Virus record (IMG/VR): IMGVR_UViG_3300046163_000031
Coordinates: 1 to 64,000 of that record
Direction: 5' to 3' (one strand)
Source of the DNA: a virus
DNA: 64,000 nt
Of this stretch, positions 1 to 9,400 are shown piece after piece. Position 1 is the first letter of the stretch. Every line of letters begins with the position of its first letter. The position numbers were made by a program, and so were the translations under genes. The notes under the pieces are model-generated. The model was not told the origin of the DNA and searched no databases. It saw nothing but the letters and a program-made list of their open reading frames with translations.

Positions 1-159
1 TAATTCACTCTCACTAGCATTAGGATATTTAAGCTTCATAGCATCTAATCTAGATTTTCTGTATTTTTCATTTACAGAATCTCTTGACGCTACCGCATTT
101 TTAAGCTTCGGTTTTTTCGATTTGTATTTTAGTAGGCTTAATAATTGACTTATTTGTTC
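1..159 (-). CDS. 3'-truncated reading frame at left edge, start unclear
   Basis: A minus-strand frame is open from about position 159 to the window edge and overlaps the end of the next upstream gene. Its peptide includes SRLDAMKLKYPNASESEL. The first in-frame ATG is at 39, so either the start is a non-ATG codon further upstream or only a short peptide lies here. The protein continues beyond the window. The function is unknown. It is listed because it follows directly in the minus-strand gene series. Confidence 0.3.
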
Positions 160-319
160 TTAATTTATCTTGAGCAACCTCCTTTACAATTTTTTTAGGA
201 TCAATGTTAACTTTCTTTTTGTCCAGTCCATGCATTCCTTTTGTTCCATCATGAAACTTTAAAGGACTATGATTAACACCGCCTTGCAGTCTTTTAAAAA
301 AATTCTTTTTTAATCCCAT
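101..319 (-). CDS. small basic protein of unknown function
   Basis: This 72-residue lysine-rich protein has no recognised domain. It carries a short HSPLKFHDG segment; a similar SPLKMGFK segment is present in the next upstream protein, so the two may share a short virion-related motif. It starts with ATG 2 nt after the stop of the metallopeptidase-like gene, indicating one transcript. There is no signal peptide and no membrane segment. The identity is unknown; the tight packing supports it as a real gene. Confidence 0.6.
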   Translation of the reverse strand: MGLKKNFFKRLQGGVNHSPLKFHDGTKGMHGLDKKKVNIDPKKIVKEVAQDKLRTNKSIIKPTKIQIEKTEA

Positions 320-321
320 AA

Positions 322-789
322 TTAAGCATTTTCAGTTTTATCGTAAGCTTCTTTTTCCCATGGTAAATTTTCAGCTCCTTCGTTCATGTCGTCTCTTGAA
401 AACTTTTTTCCTTCCCAATAAACATTATCTTTATCGTAGCTTAATCTACCGTCTTTTATTTGTTTAATATGTACCATTTCATGGTCTACAACTTCTTGTT
501 GTTGTTTTGGATCTTTAATGTCTTTGTTTACAAGTATACTACCATTATTAGTAGCCATACCTAATGTGCCTTCATCCATATCAACATGTAATATAGGTGT
601 ATTGCCTGATTCTTCATTATACGGAGATCCTTTCATCTTAAAACCCATTTTTAATGGAGATGTTCTTTTTGCCTTGGCAGCTTTTAAAGCAGCGTCATTA
701 CCGGTTCCAGAACCACTTCTACTACGCATTTTACTCCACTCAGTATTATGCATCATAGAGCTCCAACAGTGTTTTATAGGTGAACTCAT
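322..789 (-). CDS. putative HExxH zinc metallopeptidase
   Basis: In this 155-residue protein, HEMVH at residues 103-107 matches the HExxH zinc-binding and catalytic motif. It is followed by QI and then an LPWEKEAY segment near the C terminus (about 143-149). That arrangement is common in small phage and bacterial metallopeptidase-like proteins, in which a downstream glutamate supplies the third ligand. The N-terminal about 60 residues are basic and low complexity, with an SPLK motif. It lies among small late genes behind a hairpin at 811-834, so virion association is plausible but inferred. The substrate is unknown. Peptidase activity is not proven, because HExxH alone can occur by chance. 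Confidence 0.6.
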   Translation of the reverse strand: MSSPIKHCWSSMMHNTEWSKMRSRSGSGTGNDAALKAAKAKRTSPLKMGFKMKGSPYNEESGNTPILHVDMDEGTLGMATNNGSILVNKDIKDPKQQQEVVDHEMVHIKQIKDGRLSYDKDNVYWEGKKFSRDDMNEGAENLPWEKEAYDKTENA

Positions 790-810
790 ATATTGATTTT
801 ATTAAAATAA

Positions 811-834
811 GCCCGCGACAATTAAGCCGCGAGC
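811..834 (-). terminator. intergenic hairpin, possible attenuator/terminator
   Basis: The 7-bp arms GCTCGCG and CGCGGGC (minus-strand reading, one G-T wobble) flank a 10-nt loop and are followed on the minus strand by TTATTTTAATAAAA. The hairpin lies between the 139-residue gene and the metallopeptidase-like gene. It is GC-rich in an AT-rich setting, so formation is likely. Its strength as a terminator is uncertain. Confidence 0.5.
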
Positions 835-856
835 ATATTTAGGTTAGTTAATAGTA

Positions 857-1276
857 TTATGCTATTGTTGCAGTTGCAATTGCAAAGTCAGAAAAATACA
901 TTTGTACTGGAGTTGCTGCTTCATCAAGTCCTAATTGAACTGTCGATTGCACGCCTCCTGGGTTAGCTGTCATTGCTGCATATACAGCTTTTTGTGGTGA
1001 CTTAGCTCCGTTAGTAATTACTGGAATACCAGCACTACCATCTTTAGTTGTTGTTACAGTAATACTTATTACTCTAGCTCCGTAAGTTTGCGCAGCAAAT
1101 AATTCTGCTCCTACTGGACCAGCACTTAAGCTTACAGCACCGTCTAGTACAATTGATAATACTCCTGTTGCAGCAGCATATGCTACGCTTTGAATTTGCT
1201 CTACATTGACTAATTCAGTTCCTTGTGTTAAAAGTGCATTTGAGTCAACAATGTTGAATTTTAAAAATTTTGACAT
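857..1276 (-). CDS. putative small structural protein
   Basis: This 139-residue protein is rich in Ala, Val, Thr and Gly and is predicted from composition to be mostly beta. The pattern of alternating small and hydrophobic residues resembles a compact virion protein such as a decoration or accessory capsid protein. No conserved family was recognised. It resembles in style the 116-residue protein at 63049-63399, without clear homology. It is preceded by a T/G-rich spacer and followed by a GC-rich hairpin, so its mRNA may end or be processed there. The structural role is inferred from composition and context only. Confidence 0.55.
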   Translation of the reverse strand: MSKFLKFNIVDSNALLTQGTELVNVEQIQSVAYAAATGVLSIVLDGAVSLSAGPVGAELFAAQTYGARVISITVTTTKDGSAGIPVITNGAKSPQKAVYAAMTANPGGVQSTVQLGLDEAATPVQMYFSDFAIATATIA

Positions 1277-1350
1277 TTTGTTTTGTTTTTTGGCCGTTAA
1301 GCCTGGTTTGGTTTATTATTATTTTGAGTTTTGTACAGTCCTCTACTGTT

Positions 1351-1572
1351 TTATTTTTTCATACCACACATAGATGCGATACCTTTCTTTAACATTATTG
1401 CTGGTTTACCTAAAGCTTTCAGCATAGGTGCCGGTGCGCCAGATGCGTCGCCTGCATATCCCATATCGCCAGATGCTCCAGCCATTTGGTTAGATCTCAT
1501 ATCTTGTGCTAAAACATTGTGATCCATGTCACCAGCCATTTTAATAGGCATTGTTTTGCCATCAACCTGCAT
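1351..1572 (-). CDS. small Met-rich protein of unknown function
   Basis: This 73-residue protein is strikingly methionine-rich (SNQM, GDMGYAG and similar runs) and ends in a basic MKK. There is no recognised domain and no clear membrane helix. It sits between a His-rich small gene and the putative structural protein, in a run of small late genes. The composition suggests a flexible protein. The function is unknown. Confidence 0.5.
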   Translation of the reverse strand: MQVDGKTMPIKMAGDMDHNVLAQDMRSNQMAGASGDMGYAGDASGAPAPMLKALGKPAIMLKKGIASMCGMKK

Positions 1573-1619
1573 TGTAGTAGCTGAAGGATCTTTTTTTAAA
1601 GTCTCTGCTTTAATAAAAC

Positions 1620-1964
1620 CTAAGTTTTTTGCTGCTGGTTCTCATACATTTTAGCTGGATGCTTGTCATAGTCATGAAAAATATTTGATTGATCTCCATG
1701 TGAAGAACCTGTACTACCGTGGTAACCTTTGTCTGTTCCTTTGTAGTTTTTATAATCTATATGTTGATCTGATTGATCACCTTTCATTGACCCATGCATT
1801 TTAGGTGCGTGATTTCCTGGCCCACACATTTTAGCAGGGTGGTCGTGTTTGTCGTGTTCACTGTTTTCTAAATAGTGTAGTCTAGCCGAAGCTGTCAAGT
1901 CTTTGTCGTAAGCTTTTGACGCGTCATATTTTTGCGCGTAATGGTTGTTTCCTGTGTAACCCAT
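1620..1964 (-). CDS. histidine-rich low-complexity protein
   Basis: This 114-residue hydrophilic protein has many His, Asp, Lys, Gly and Tyr residues. Short repeated motifs such as HPAKM (twice) and DKHDH suggest an unstructured, possibly metal-binding polypeptide. No catalytic or membrane features are visible. It is spaced about 40 nt from its upstream neighbour and is preceded by an A-rich leader. Late-region placement suggests a virion or assembly role, but this is only inference. Confidence 0.55.
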   Translation of the reverse strand: MGYTGNNHYAQKYDASKAYDKDLTASARLHYLENSEHDKHDHPAKMCGPGNHAPKMHGSMKGDQSDQHIDYKNYKGTDKGYHGSTGSSHGDQSNIFHDYDKHPAKMYENQQQKT

Positions 1965-2001
1965 GATTGTTTTTTTTTATTGTTTTGGTTTGGTTTTTAT
2001 T

Positions 2002-2298
2002 TTAACATTTCCAGCGTTTTCTAGCTGCTTTACCTCTTTCGCCAGTCCAACCCTTTGATCTAGCGCAGAATGATTTTCTTCTTTTAGCAGCCTTACTTCC
2101 TGGTTTTACGTCACCTGTTACAGCTGTTTTTAATTTACTTCCTGGATTCTTTTTTCTATATTCCTTAACGCCTTTGCTAGTCATACCAGCACCTTCGTCA
2201 GTAGTTCTAAAATTTCTTCCTTTACCCTTAGTAGTTTTTCTTATTTTGCCTTTTTTAGGCAAAGCAGAGTTAAATGGATTGTCTGACTGTATATACAT
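2002..2298 (-). CDS. DUF6321-like basic protein
   Basis: This 98-residue strongly basic protein has the pattern GAGMTSKGVKEYRKKNPGSK, then LKTAVTGDVKPGSKAAKRR, then KSFCARSKGW, and ends RKRWKC. From memory this matches the DUF6321 family found in many marine phages. The conserved cysteines and highly basic character would suit nucleic-acid binding or virion packaging, but no function is established. It belongs to the small late-gene series. Confidence 0.7.
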   Translation of the reverse strand: MYIQSDNPFNSALPKKGKIRKTTKGKGRNFRTTDEGAGMTSKGVKEYRKKNPGSKLKTAVTGDVKPGSKAAKRRKSFCARSKGWTGERGKAARKRWKC

Positions 2299-2303
2299 GC
2301 TTA

Positions 2304-2465
2304 TTAAGCTTTAACACAGTTGTTAACCATTTTAATTTTCCCTCCTTTAGTTTTTTTACCACTAGGTGATTTCTTTTTACCTTCAGCTTTATAACCTTTC
2401 CAGCAAGTTGCTTTTTTAGTTATTGGACTTGTTTTTGCTGAATGTTGAATTTTTCCTATAAACAT
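2304..2465 (-). CDS. 53-residue basic protein, CWKGYK type
   Basis: This ATG-started frame encodes 53 residues, reading MFIGKIQHSAKTSPITKK at the N terminus and ending MVNNCVKA. The core CWKGYKAEGKKKSPSGKK and the C-terminal NNCVKA resemble short lysine-rich segments with a CWKGY..NCV pattern that recur in marine phage proteins. It fits exactly between its neighbours, with 1 nt separating it from the upstream stop and 5 nt from the downstream start. The two cysteines are the only polar-sulphur features. The function is unknown. Confidence 0.6.
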   Translation of the reverse strand: MFIGKIQHSAKTSPITKKATCWKGYKAEGKKKSPSGKKTKGGKIKMVNNCVKA

Positions 2466-2466
2466 A

Positions 2467-2691
2467 TTATCCTATTTTTGCTCTTGTAGTTATTGGTATA
2501 CTAGAGTCACATGTTCTGCAGGGCGCTTTTAGTATTTGCATACCTTTTATACCTGAGCTTGAACCTTCTCCGTGAGCTCTGCCTTCTTGGTTTAATGGCC
2601 CGTCCCAAACATGAGATTCACCCACTATACCTACTTTAGTTCCAGGTTTTAATTTCTCCATTGAAGGATCATATTTTCCGTGATTTGACAT
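2467..2691 (-). CDS. hypothetical protein with CRTC motif
   Basis: This 74-residue hydrophilic protein carries a single CRTC motif near the C terminus and a Gly-rich segment (GEGSSSGIKG). CxxC could bind metal or form a disulfide, but one pair is not diagnostic. It directly precedes the 53-residue CWKGYK protein. No family was recognised. Confidence 0.55.
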   Translation of the reverse strand: MSNHGKYDPSMEKLKPGTKVGIVGESHVWDGPLNQEGRAHGEGSSSGIKGMQILKAPCRTCDSSIPITTRAKIG

Positions 2692-2727
2692 ATTTTTTTA
2701 TTTATTATTAATTTTTATTTATAGTTT

Positions 2728-3807
2728 TTATTTAAAAATGTTTCCAATACCTTGTAATGCTCTTCCTATAAAACCTTTGCCTCCAGCTTGATAATTTTCA
2801 AAGTTTTTAAGTTTTTTATTAAGTCTATCATATTTTCTTGTTTTACCATCAGCTTTAGCGTCAGCCATTCTAGCTTTAATAGATGGTGCATTTCTTTTGT
2901 AAGTACCTAAAAAAGAATTTCTATGTTCTTTGTTTTTTAAATTAGAACCGTCAAAACCTTCTGAAATACCCATTTTACTTTGAAAATCATATTGAGTACT
3001 TGGTGGTGTTGTTGGAGTAGATGTTGATGATGGTGTTGTTGTGTTTAATGTGTTTTTAGGATTTGAGTAACTTCCTCCTTTTCCTCCACCCATAGAATTA
3101 AGATCTGGAAGACCTGGAAGACCTAAAGACTTATTTACCGCGTTAGTGTCTTTTACATAATTAGTTTTAGCACCTGAAGCAACAAGATTACCTATATTCA
3201 TAGCGTTTTTATAAGCATCAACAGCACTGTAAGCGCCTTTTGAAGGATTTTTCATAGCTACAGGAGATAATGCAGCTGTTTTTTCTAAATTATTACCATA
3301 AAGAGAACCTGCAACTTGTTGTGTTATCGGTTTAAAAGAATTTAATTGACCACTTTCACCTATGTTGGCTGGGTCTATAATACTTGGATCTTGTACGTTG
3401 TTCATATCGTTATTTGTTATTTGTGGTTTTCCAGCTGGTCCATATGTTAATAAATCTTGTTGGCTTTGAATTATATCTCTTTCTCTAGCAGCGTTTTGAT
3501 AAGCCATGCCAGTTCTATCTCTATCGCTAACAACATTTTCACTATATCTTAGTTCATCTGGTAATTGAAAGTTTTTATATCTTCCATCAATATTATTTCC
3601 TAAACCATTAGCCCATTCTACTTTTTCAATTGGTTTTTCTGCAACTTCTTGCCCTGTAGCTTTTAAATAAGAATCTCTTTTCCACCATGGTGTTCCATCG
3701 TTTATACCACCTGGAGCAAACGCAGCTGCGTCTCTAGCTTCTTTTGCATCAACCTGCGCTTTTAATTGCGGATTTAATTGGTATGGCATACTTGATTTAA
3801 AACTCAT
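2728..3807 (-). CDS. hypothetical late protein, likely virion-associated
   Basis: This 359-residue protein is polar, with Asn, Lys and Thr/Ser-rich stretches. It includes a Ser/Thr/Pro linker (residues about 245-270) and a basic region before a C-terminal amphipathic end, GRALQGIGNIFK. That architecture is typical of elongated phage structural or injected proteins, but no family was recognised. It starts 2 nt after the stop of the winged-helix-like gene and may be cotranscribed with the chaperonin operon. Function not assigned. Confidence 0.55.
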   Translation of the reverse strand: MSFKSSMPYQLNPQLKAQVDAKEARDAAAFAPGGINDGTPWWKRDSYLKATGQEVAEKPIEKVEWANGLGNNIDGRYKNFQLPDELRYSENVVSDRDRTGMAYQNAARERDIIQSQQDLLTYGPAGKPQITNNDMNNVQDPSIIDPANIGESGQLNSFKPITQQVAGSLYGNNLEKTAALSPVAMKNPSKGAYSAVDAYKNAMNIGNLVASGAKTNYVKDTNAVNKSLGLPGLPDLNSMGGGKGGSYSNPKNTLNTTTPSSTSTPTTPPSTQYDFQSKMGISEGFDGSNLKNKEHRNSFLGTYKRNAPSIKARMADAKADGKTRKYDRLNKKLKNFENYQAGGKGFIGRALQGIGNIFK

Positions 3808-3809
3808 GT

Positions 3810-4256
3810 TTATCTGTGTTTATCTTTGTTTACATTATAAATAGCTTTTGTCAGTACTTTATCTGTATAACTATTTCCATTTATTATTTTGTTTCTTCTT
3901 CTACTAATAGGTAAATCTTCTTCACCTAACATTATTTTATAAATTTTGTTTATTAATTGTTTAAATTTAAAAGAAACATTATATATATTGTACTTCTGTG
4001 TTGTTCTATTTCTATTTCTCCAAACAACTATCCAGCCCTGCTTAAGAAGTCTGTTCCATCGGCGATTATCCCAACTATATGAGTAACTACCAGTTTTAAA
4101 ATCTTGTTTAGTGAAATACTCTATAGATTCTAAGTATATTAACAATTCTAAATCAGCGTCATTTAAGTTGTTGTTTTTACAAGCCCACTTTCGGATTATA
4201 CGGTAGTGTTTTAACAGATTAAGATTTTTTAAATCTACTGCATCTAGCTTTCTCAT
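3810..4256 (-). CDS. putative winged-helix DNA-binding protein
   Basis: This 148-residue basic protein contains a segment of about 60 residues (35-100) with the helix-turn-helix-then-beta-wing look of MarR-like transcription factors. It includes DLELLIYLES, then a YSYSWDNRRWNRLLKQGWIV core and a basic strand. The ATG overlaps the groES stop by 4 nt, so it is translationally coupled to the chaperonin pair. A role in late transcription or host takeover is possible. The fold assignment is by eye and needs a structure-based search. Confidence 0.5.
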   Translation of the reverse strand: MRKLDAVDLKNLNLLKHYRIIRKWACKNNNLNDADLELLIYLESIEYFTKQDFKTGSYSYSWDNRRWNRLLKQGWIVVWRNRNRTTQKYNIYNVSFKFKQLINKIYKIMLGEEDLPISRRRNKIINGNSYTDKVLTKAIYNVNKDKHR

Positions 4257-4513
4257 AAAACAACAACTACATCTTGTAATTTAATGACGTGATAGGTTAA
4301 ATCACCTATTTCTATTTTGTGACCCGCGTGTCTATCAAAGAATATAGTATCTGATTGCTTTAAACCTTCGACCTCATTTCCAATAGATATAATCTTAGCC
4401 TTTGTATATCTAATGTCTTCTCTATGTGACTCCGCAAGAATTAAACCACCTTTTGTTTCTGTGGTTACTTGTTTTTCTTTTTCTATTATTAAATTTCTAC
4501 CTATTGCTTTCAT
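4253..4513 (-). CDS. groES: co-chaperonin GroES (Cpn10)
   Basis: This 86-residue protein has the Cpn10 beta-barrel pattern. IGRNLIIEKE corresponds to the first strand, GGLILAES to the mobile-loop region that docks on GroEL, AKIISIGNEVEG to the turn, and DTIFFDRHAG..VIKLQDVVVVL to the closing strands. Cpn10 caps the GroEL ring during protein folding. The gene overlaps the end of groEL by 17 nt and the next gene by 4 nt. In T4-like phages gp31, a Cpn10 homologue, is needed for capsid protein folding, and a similar role is likely here. Confidence 0.9.
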   Translation of the reverse strand: MKAIGRNLIIEKEKQVTTETKGGLILAESHREDIRYTKAKIISIGNEVEGLKQSDTIFFDRHAGHKIEIGDLTYHVIKLQDVVVVL

Positions 4514-6053
4514 CTATTCTTATGTTATTTATTACACAATCAGTTGAAAGTATTGTAGTAGCTACTGACGCCGCGTTTTTTAAAGCGCTTTTAGTAACTA
4601 ATAATGGATCAATTATACCATAATCAATCATGTTAACTGTTTTACCAGTAATAACATCTAAGCCTCTTCCTTTTATCTTAGGTATATCAATGTCTATTAT
4701 ACCAGCATTTTCTAATATAGTCTTAAATGGTGCTCTAATTGCCTCTAGCAGTATAGTCTCTCCATCTGACTTAGCTTTTATATTAGAACTAGCGTTTAAT
4801 AAAGCAATTCCACCACCTGGCACTATACCTTCTTTAATAGCGGCTTTAGTAGCACAAACAGCGTCTTCAACTCTATCCATTTTTTCTTTTAATTCGATAT
4901 CTGAATTAGCACCGACTTTAACAACTGCAATTTTTGCAGCTAACATGGCTAGTCGCTTTTCTAGTCTTATAGTTTTGTCAGGAATTTTACATACTAACAA
5001 TTCTTTTTTTATATCTTTTATAATTGTTAAAGACTCTTGATTTATTTCTTTAAGTTGAATTATAGTTTCTGTTTTATCAGTAACAGACTTTAAACATGAT
5101 CCTAAATGTTCTATTTGAATCATATCCATATCATCGCCTAAATCTTCGTTTATTAACGTAGCACCTGTTAAAAGAGCTAAATCATCAAACATCTCTTTTC
5201 TGTTAACACCTAGTGTAGGTGCTTCAATTACATTTACTTTTATATTACCTTTAGTTTTATTCATTGCTAAAGCCGATAAAACTTCTGGACTTAAATCACC
5301 TATAACCAGTAAAGGTTTATTGTTTTTTATTACGTACTCTAAAACACTTTGTATTTGTCTAATACTTTCTACTGGAGATTCTATAAGTAAAACAAGTGGA
5401 TTAGTTAATTCCGCTGTATTTTTAGCTTTATTAGTAACAAAATGAGGACTAGTTAATCCTTTAAAATATTGAGAACCCTCTATTACTTCAAGCTCTGTTT
5501 TACCACTTTCTGACTGCTCCATCATTACAACACCTGTATTATCTACAGATCTAAACGCATCGGCTATAATTTTACCTAGTTTATTGTCGTTGTTTGTAGA
5601 TATAGTTGCTATTTGATCAATCATATCATTTTTAACTGGTAATGATATTGATTCTAAATATTTAATTACTTTATCAGTAGCTTTATTTATACCTTCCTTT
5701 ATCTCTCTAGAGTTACTAGTGCTTGAAAGCTTATACGCTTCAATTAAAATAGCATGAGCTAATACCGTTGCAGTAGTAGTTCCATCACCAGCTTCTTTTA
5801 CTGTTTTTCTTGCGGCTTGTTTTAATAAACTACAACCTAAATTTTCTATAGGGTTTTTAAGTATTACACTATCCGCAACTGTTACACCATCTTTTGTTAT
5901 GGTTGGGTTTCCAAAGGAATCTTCTAGCAAAACACACTTGCCGCTAGCTCCAAGTGTAGAGCTAACAGCTTTTGTGAGTTTTTCTATACCTTTAAATACT
6001 TCTTGCTTAGCTTCGTTTCCAAAACTAAGGTTTTTTACTATCATGTCTGACAT
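4497..6053 (-). CDS. groEL: chaperonin GroEL (Cpn60)
   Basis: This 518-residue protein has the full three-domain chaperonin plan. The nucleotide-binding loop is GDGTTTATVL at 89-94 onward, and the equatorial TKDGV includes D55. The C-terminal equatorial part has RVEDAVCATKAAIKEG and GGGIALL, including the aspartate equivalent to E. coli D398. These residues support an active ATPase. The usual GPKGR loop is GASGK here, and the Gly-Gly-Met tail of bacterial GroEL is absent (the end is DESNR). GroEL folds client proteins in its ring with GroES. It is the first gene of the pair, the reverse of the bacterial groES-groEL order. Confidence 0.95.
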   Translation of the reverse strand: MSDMIVKNLSFGNEAKQEVFKGIEKLTKAVSSTLGASGKCVLLEDSFGNPTITKDGVTVADSVILKNPIENLGCSLLKQAARKTVKEAGDGTTTATVLAHAILIEAYKLSSTSNSREIKEGINKATDKVIKYLESISLPVKNDMIDQIATISTNNDNKLGKIIADAFRSVDNTGVVMMEQSESGKTELEVIEGSQYFKGLTSPHFVTNKAKNTAELTNPLVLLIESPVESIRQIQSVLEYVIKNNKPLLVIGDLSPEVLSALAMNKTKGNIKVNVIEAPTLGVNRKEMFDDLALLTGATLINEDLGDDMDMIQIEHLGSCLKSVTDKTETIIQLKEINQESLTIIKDIKKELLVCKIPDKTIRLEKRLAMLAAKIAVVKVGANSDIELKEKMDRVEDAVCATKAAIKEGIVPGGGIALLNASSNIKAKSDGETILLEAIRAPFKTILENAGIIDIDIPKIKGRGLDVITGKTVNMIDYGIIDPLLVTKSALKNAASVATTILSTDCVINNIRIDESNR

Positions 6054-6081
6054 AATTTGATTTAATTAAATTTGATTTATT

Positions 6082-6423
6082 TTATTTAAAAGTTTTTACA
6101 ACCTTAGGTCCATTTGCAAATTCTATTTTTTTAGCATAATGAGCAACTGATGAATCAATAGCTTGTTCTGCTCCTTCTAATGTTTCGCGTCTGGTTACAT
6201 CAATCCAGTTTTCGCAACATGTATCTTTTTCAGGATTACATTCACATTTTGGATCTTTGTATTCGGTTTGGTAAAAACCATTTGGTAATTGTACAATACG
6301 CCAGTTCTTTTTGTCAGCTACATGCTTCCAAAGGTTTAAGGTTTCTTGTGTTATTTGTGGTTGACTATTCCACGAACTAGTCTGGTAAAAAAATGTCATT
6401 GGTTTCGGTTTTAAATTAGACAT
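6082..6423 (-). CDS. hypothetical protein with Cys cluster
   Basis: This 113-residue protein begins MSNLKPKPMTFFYQTSSW and contains CECNPEKDTCCENW at about 64-77, followed by DVTRRETLEGAEQAID. The four closely spaced cysteines could bind a metal, although the spacing does not match a standard zinc finger. It lies between the large fibre gene and groEL and is preceded by a small hairpin. Function unknown. Confidence 0.6.
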   Translation of the reverse strand: MSNLKPKPMTFFYQTSSWNSQPQITQETLNLWKHVADKKNWRIVQLPNGFYQTEYKDPKCECNPEKDTCCENWIDVTRRETLEGAEQAIDSSVAHYAKKIEFANGPKVVKTFK

Positions 6424-6430
6424 TGGTTAT

Positions 6431-6445
6431 TGCTCTCACCGAGCA
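6431..6445 (-). terminator. short GCTC hairpin after the fibre gene
   Basis: TGCTC and GAGCA form a 5-bp stem around a 5-nt loop, between the end of the giant fibre gene and the next gene. There is no clear T-tract, so it may be a processing or stabilising hairpin rather than a terminator. Confidence 0.3.
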
Positions 6446-6485
6446 GGTATATTTCTATTATCACTTGATTTTAGCAGTTTTTACA

Positions 6486-9400
6486 TTAAAAAGTAGTTGC
6501 ATTAAATATTCTATATTTTAATTTTATAGATATACTTATTACACCAGTTGGCAAAGCACCATTTGATGCCTTGTGTAATGTAGTTGCTGTGTTGGTTTTA
6601 TAAGTTCTTGTCTGTAATGGAACATCTCTTGCACAAAACCCATAACTTGGATTTACAGGTGTTCCTTGTGAGGCACTTAATATTTCATTTATTCTTGTTC
6701 CAGGTAGTGTAGATATTATAGCGGAGGCATTTGTATTACTTGCTTGTCTTACATCATAAGTTTGAGTACCACTCATAGATCCTGTTGCACTATACTTCAC
6801 CATCCAATCAGATTCTGTAACTATAATTGCTTTGTTTGTTCCTGGTGCTGCTATTAAAGTTTGGCCTAAAGTTGCGTTTAATTGAGCTCTTGTAAATGTC
6901 CATGTTCCTTCTTGTTCACCTCTTACAACATTACCACTTGGATCAACAGCTAAAGTTGCTAATGTATCTTGAGATGGTGCTTGATTGTTTTGATTAGCAT
7001 TTAAGCTTCCTGTTGTGGCAACTGATGTAGAAGTATATGGATCAAAAGCAATTTTTCCTTCTTTTACAGTAATTTGCTTTGCGCCTTTACTTACAAGACT
7101 TACTCCGTTACTGCCATCAAACTCTCCTAAACCTGTGTCTGTATCATTTGTAGAAGTATACCCAACCGTTGAGACTCCTGTTTTAACGTGATAGCTCTTT
7201 TCTGAATACAAAGTTCCAGAAGAAAAAGTAAGCGAACTACTTGAGTTTACACTTGAAGTACCGTTCCAAAGAGTTACCCTTCCACTTGAGCCTGTACCTG
7301 TTACTGTACCTGTGTTTGTTGTATAACCTGCTCCGTTTGTTAATTGGTTATTGTTTGTTATGCCGTTATTTATAGTAACAGTAGCCCCACTACGTGATGT
7401 TGTAATATTAGTACCACCTGCTATATCTACAGTAGTTCCTTGACCAATAGACATTGAACCACCACTGTCAGCAGTTAAATTCCAATTACTCATTGTTCCT
7501 GTAGCAGTAGTATAACCTGCTCCGTTTGTAAGTTGATTGTTATTTGTTATGGTGTTAGTAATAGTGAGAGTTCCGCCACTTGAAGTAGAAGTAAGTTCTG
7601 TTTGTATTCCTGCACCCTGAGCAAAAGTAACAGTTTCTCCGTTACTTACTGTACTTGTTTCTACACCATTACCTTCTTTTAAAATCCAGGTAGACATTGA
7701 ACCTCCTGAAGATGTTACATACCCAGCACCATTAGTTAACTGGTTATTGTTAGTAATATAATTTGCATTTGTAGCACCTGTATATCCAAGCGTAGCTAGT
7801 GTGGTTGTGGCAGATGTTAGACTTGTAACATGTCCATATGTATCTAGTGTTACGTCTTGTATATATTTATTACCTGAATTATTTACAGAACCTTGACTTG
7901 ACGTATCTGCGTGTGATAGAGTTCCAGTTGAAGTTATTGTTCCACCCGTAAGTCCACCTCCAGTTGCTACAGATGTTACACCCTGCCCATCATTTGTAGC
8001 ATTAATAGTTATAGTGTCACCAGATCTAACGGTAGTAATATTAGTACCAGCTGCAATCGTTAATGTGTCATTATTGCTATTAGCAGTAGCTGTACCACCT
8101 GAGCTTGCTGTAAAATTCTTATATATGTTTTGTGATGATCCTCTGTCTGTGTTTGTTAAAGTTCCAGTACTTGTTATTGTACCACCAGATAATCCTGTAC
8201 TTGTTGCTATAGATGTTACACCTGCGCTTGAACTTGTTCCTGCACCTATTAAACTTCTAACCTCTGCTGCTGTAATTCCACTATTTAAACTTGGTGTAGC
8301 ACCATTACTTAATATAGCTGGAGTACCAGTATCATTGACAACTCCTAAGTTGCTTCTAGCTGCGGACGCGGATGATGCGCCAGTTCCTCCATTAGCAACT
8401 GATAAATCCGTACCTGACCAGTTTCCATTATTAATACTAACTGATCCACCTAATGTAATAGTACCTGTAGATGTTATTGTACCTCCGGTTAATGTTAAAC
8501 CATTTACTGATCCTGACGTGGCTACACTTGTAACACCTGAAACCACTGAGCTCGAAGCTGCTCCTATAAAAGTTCTAATAGCAGAAGCATCACTACAAAA
8601 ACGTATGTAGTTGTCTGTTGTACTGGTTCTAAATGCTATTGCTCCACCTATAGTACTTTGATTTTGATAATTAGATCTAAATAATCTTGCGTTAATATCA
8701 GCAGCTGAATCTCTATAAGCAATAGTACTTGCTGTTGCAGCAGTTGTTGCATTTGAAGTTACTGTAAATGTAGTGTTACCACTTTGATTTGCAGTTGCAT
8801 CCATAGAACCACTTAAACCAAGACCACTTGTTCTACCGTCTATTTGACCATTTCCAACTGATGGCACTGAAGATGAAGTTATAAATCCAGCGTCATTACT
8901 AAATATACTTAATCCTATTTCGTTAGCTGCCTTTCTACGTTCTGCACCAGAGTCCAATACTATAAATTCATCAGTTCCAATCATTGTAGCTGTCATATCA
9001 GTAAGTTCTGATAAGTCTAATGTAATTGTGCCTGACGTTGAAAATGAACCGTCTAACCCAGTTCCAGTTGAAACTTGAGTTACAGTTCCTTGAGGGTTAC
9101 TAAATGATGTAGTATAAGTACCACCATCATTTTGTGTAAGTGTTAATGTTATTGTAGAAGAACCTGAGTCACTAAAGCCAGTGATCATGTTATCATACGC
9201 GGAGTTAGATTCTGCTGAACTACCACCTGACCAATTTACCTGACCACCTATTGTTAAAAGGTTTGTTGAGGTATTAAACGTTAACCCTGTATCACTTGTA
9301 ATATTTGATGCACTATTCCACACTGCAATTCTACCAGATGAACCACTTCCTGTTACGTTACCAACTTGTGTATTATCTATCTTTTGCCAAGCATCTGTAG

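Noticed and set aside
8014-8610. Long plus-strand frame opposite the fibre gene
   Set aside because: Repetitive codon use in the fibre gene leaves antisense frames open; it has no start context or known motif.
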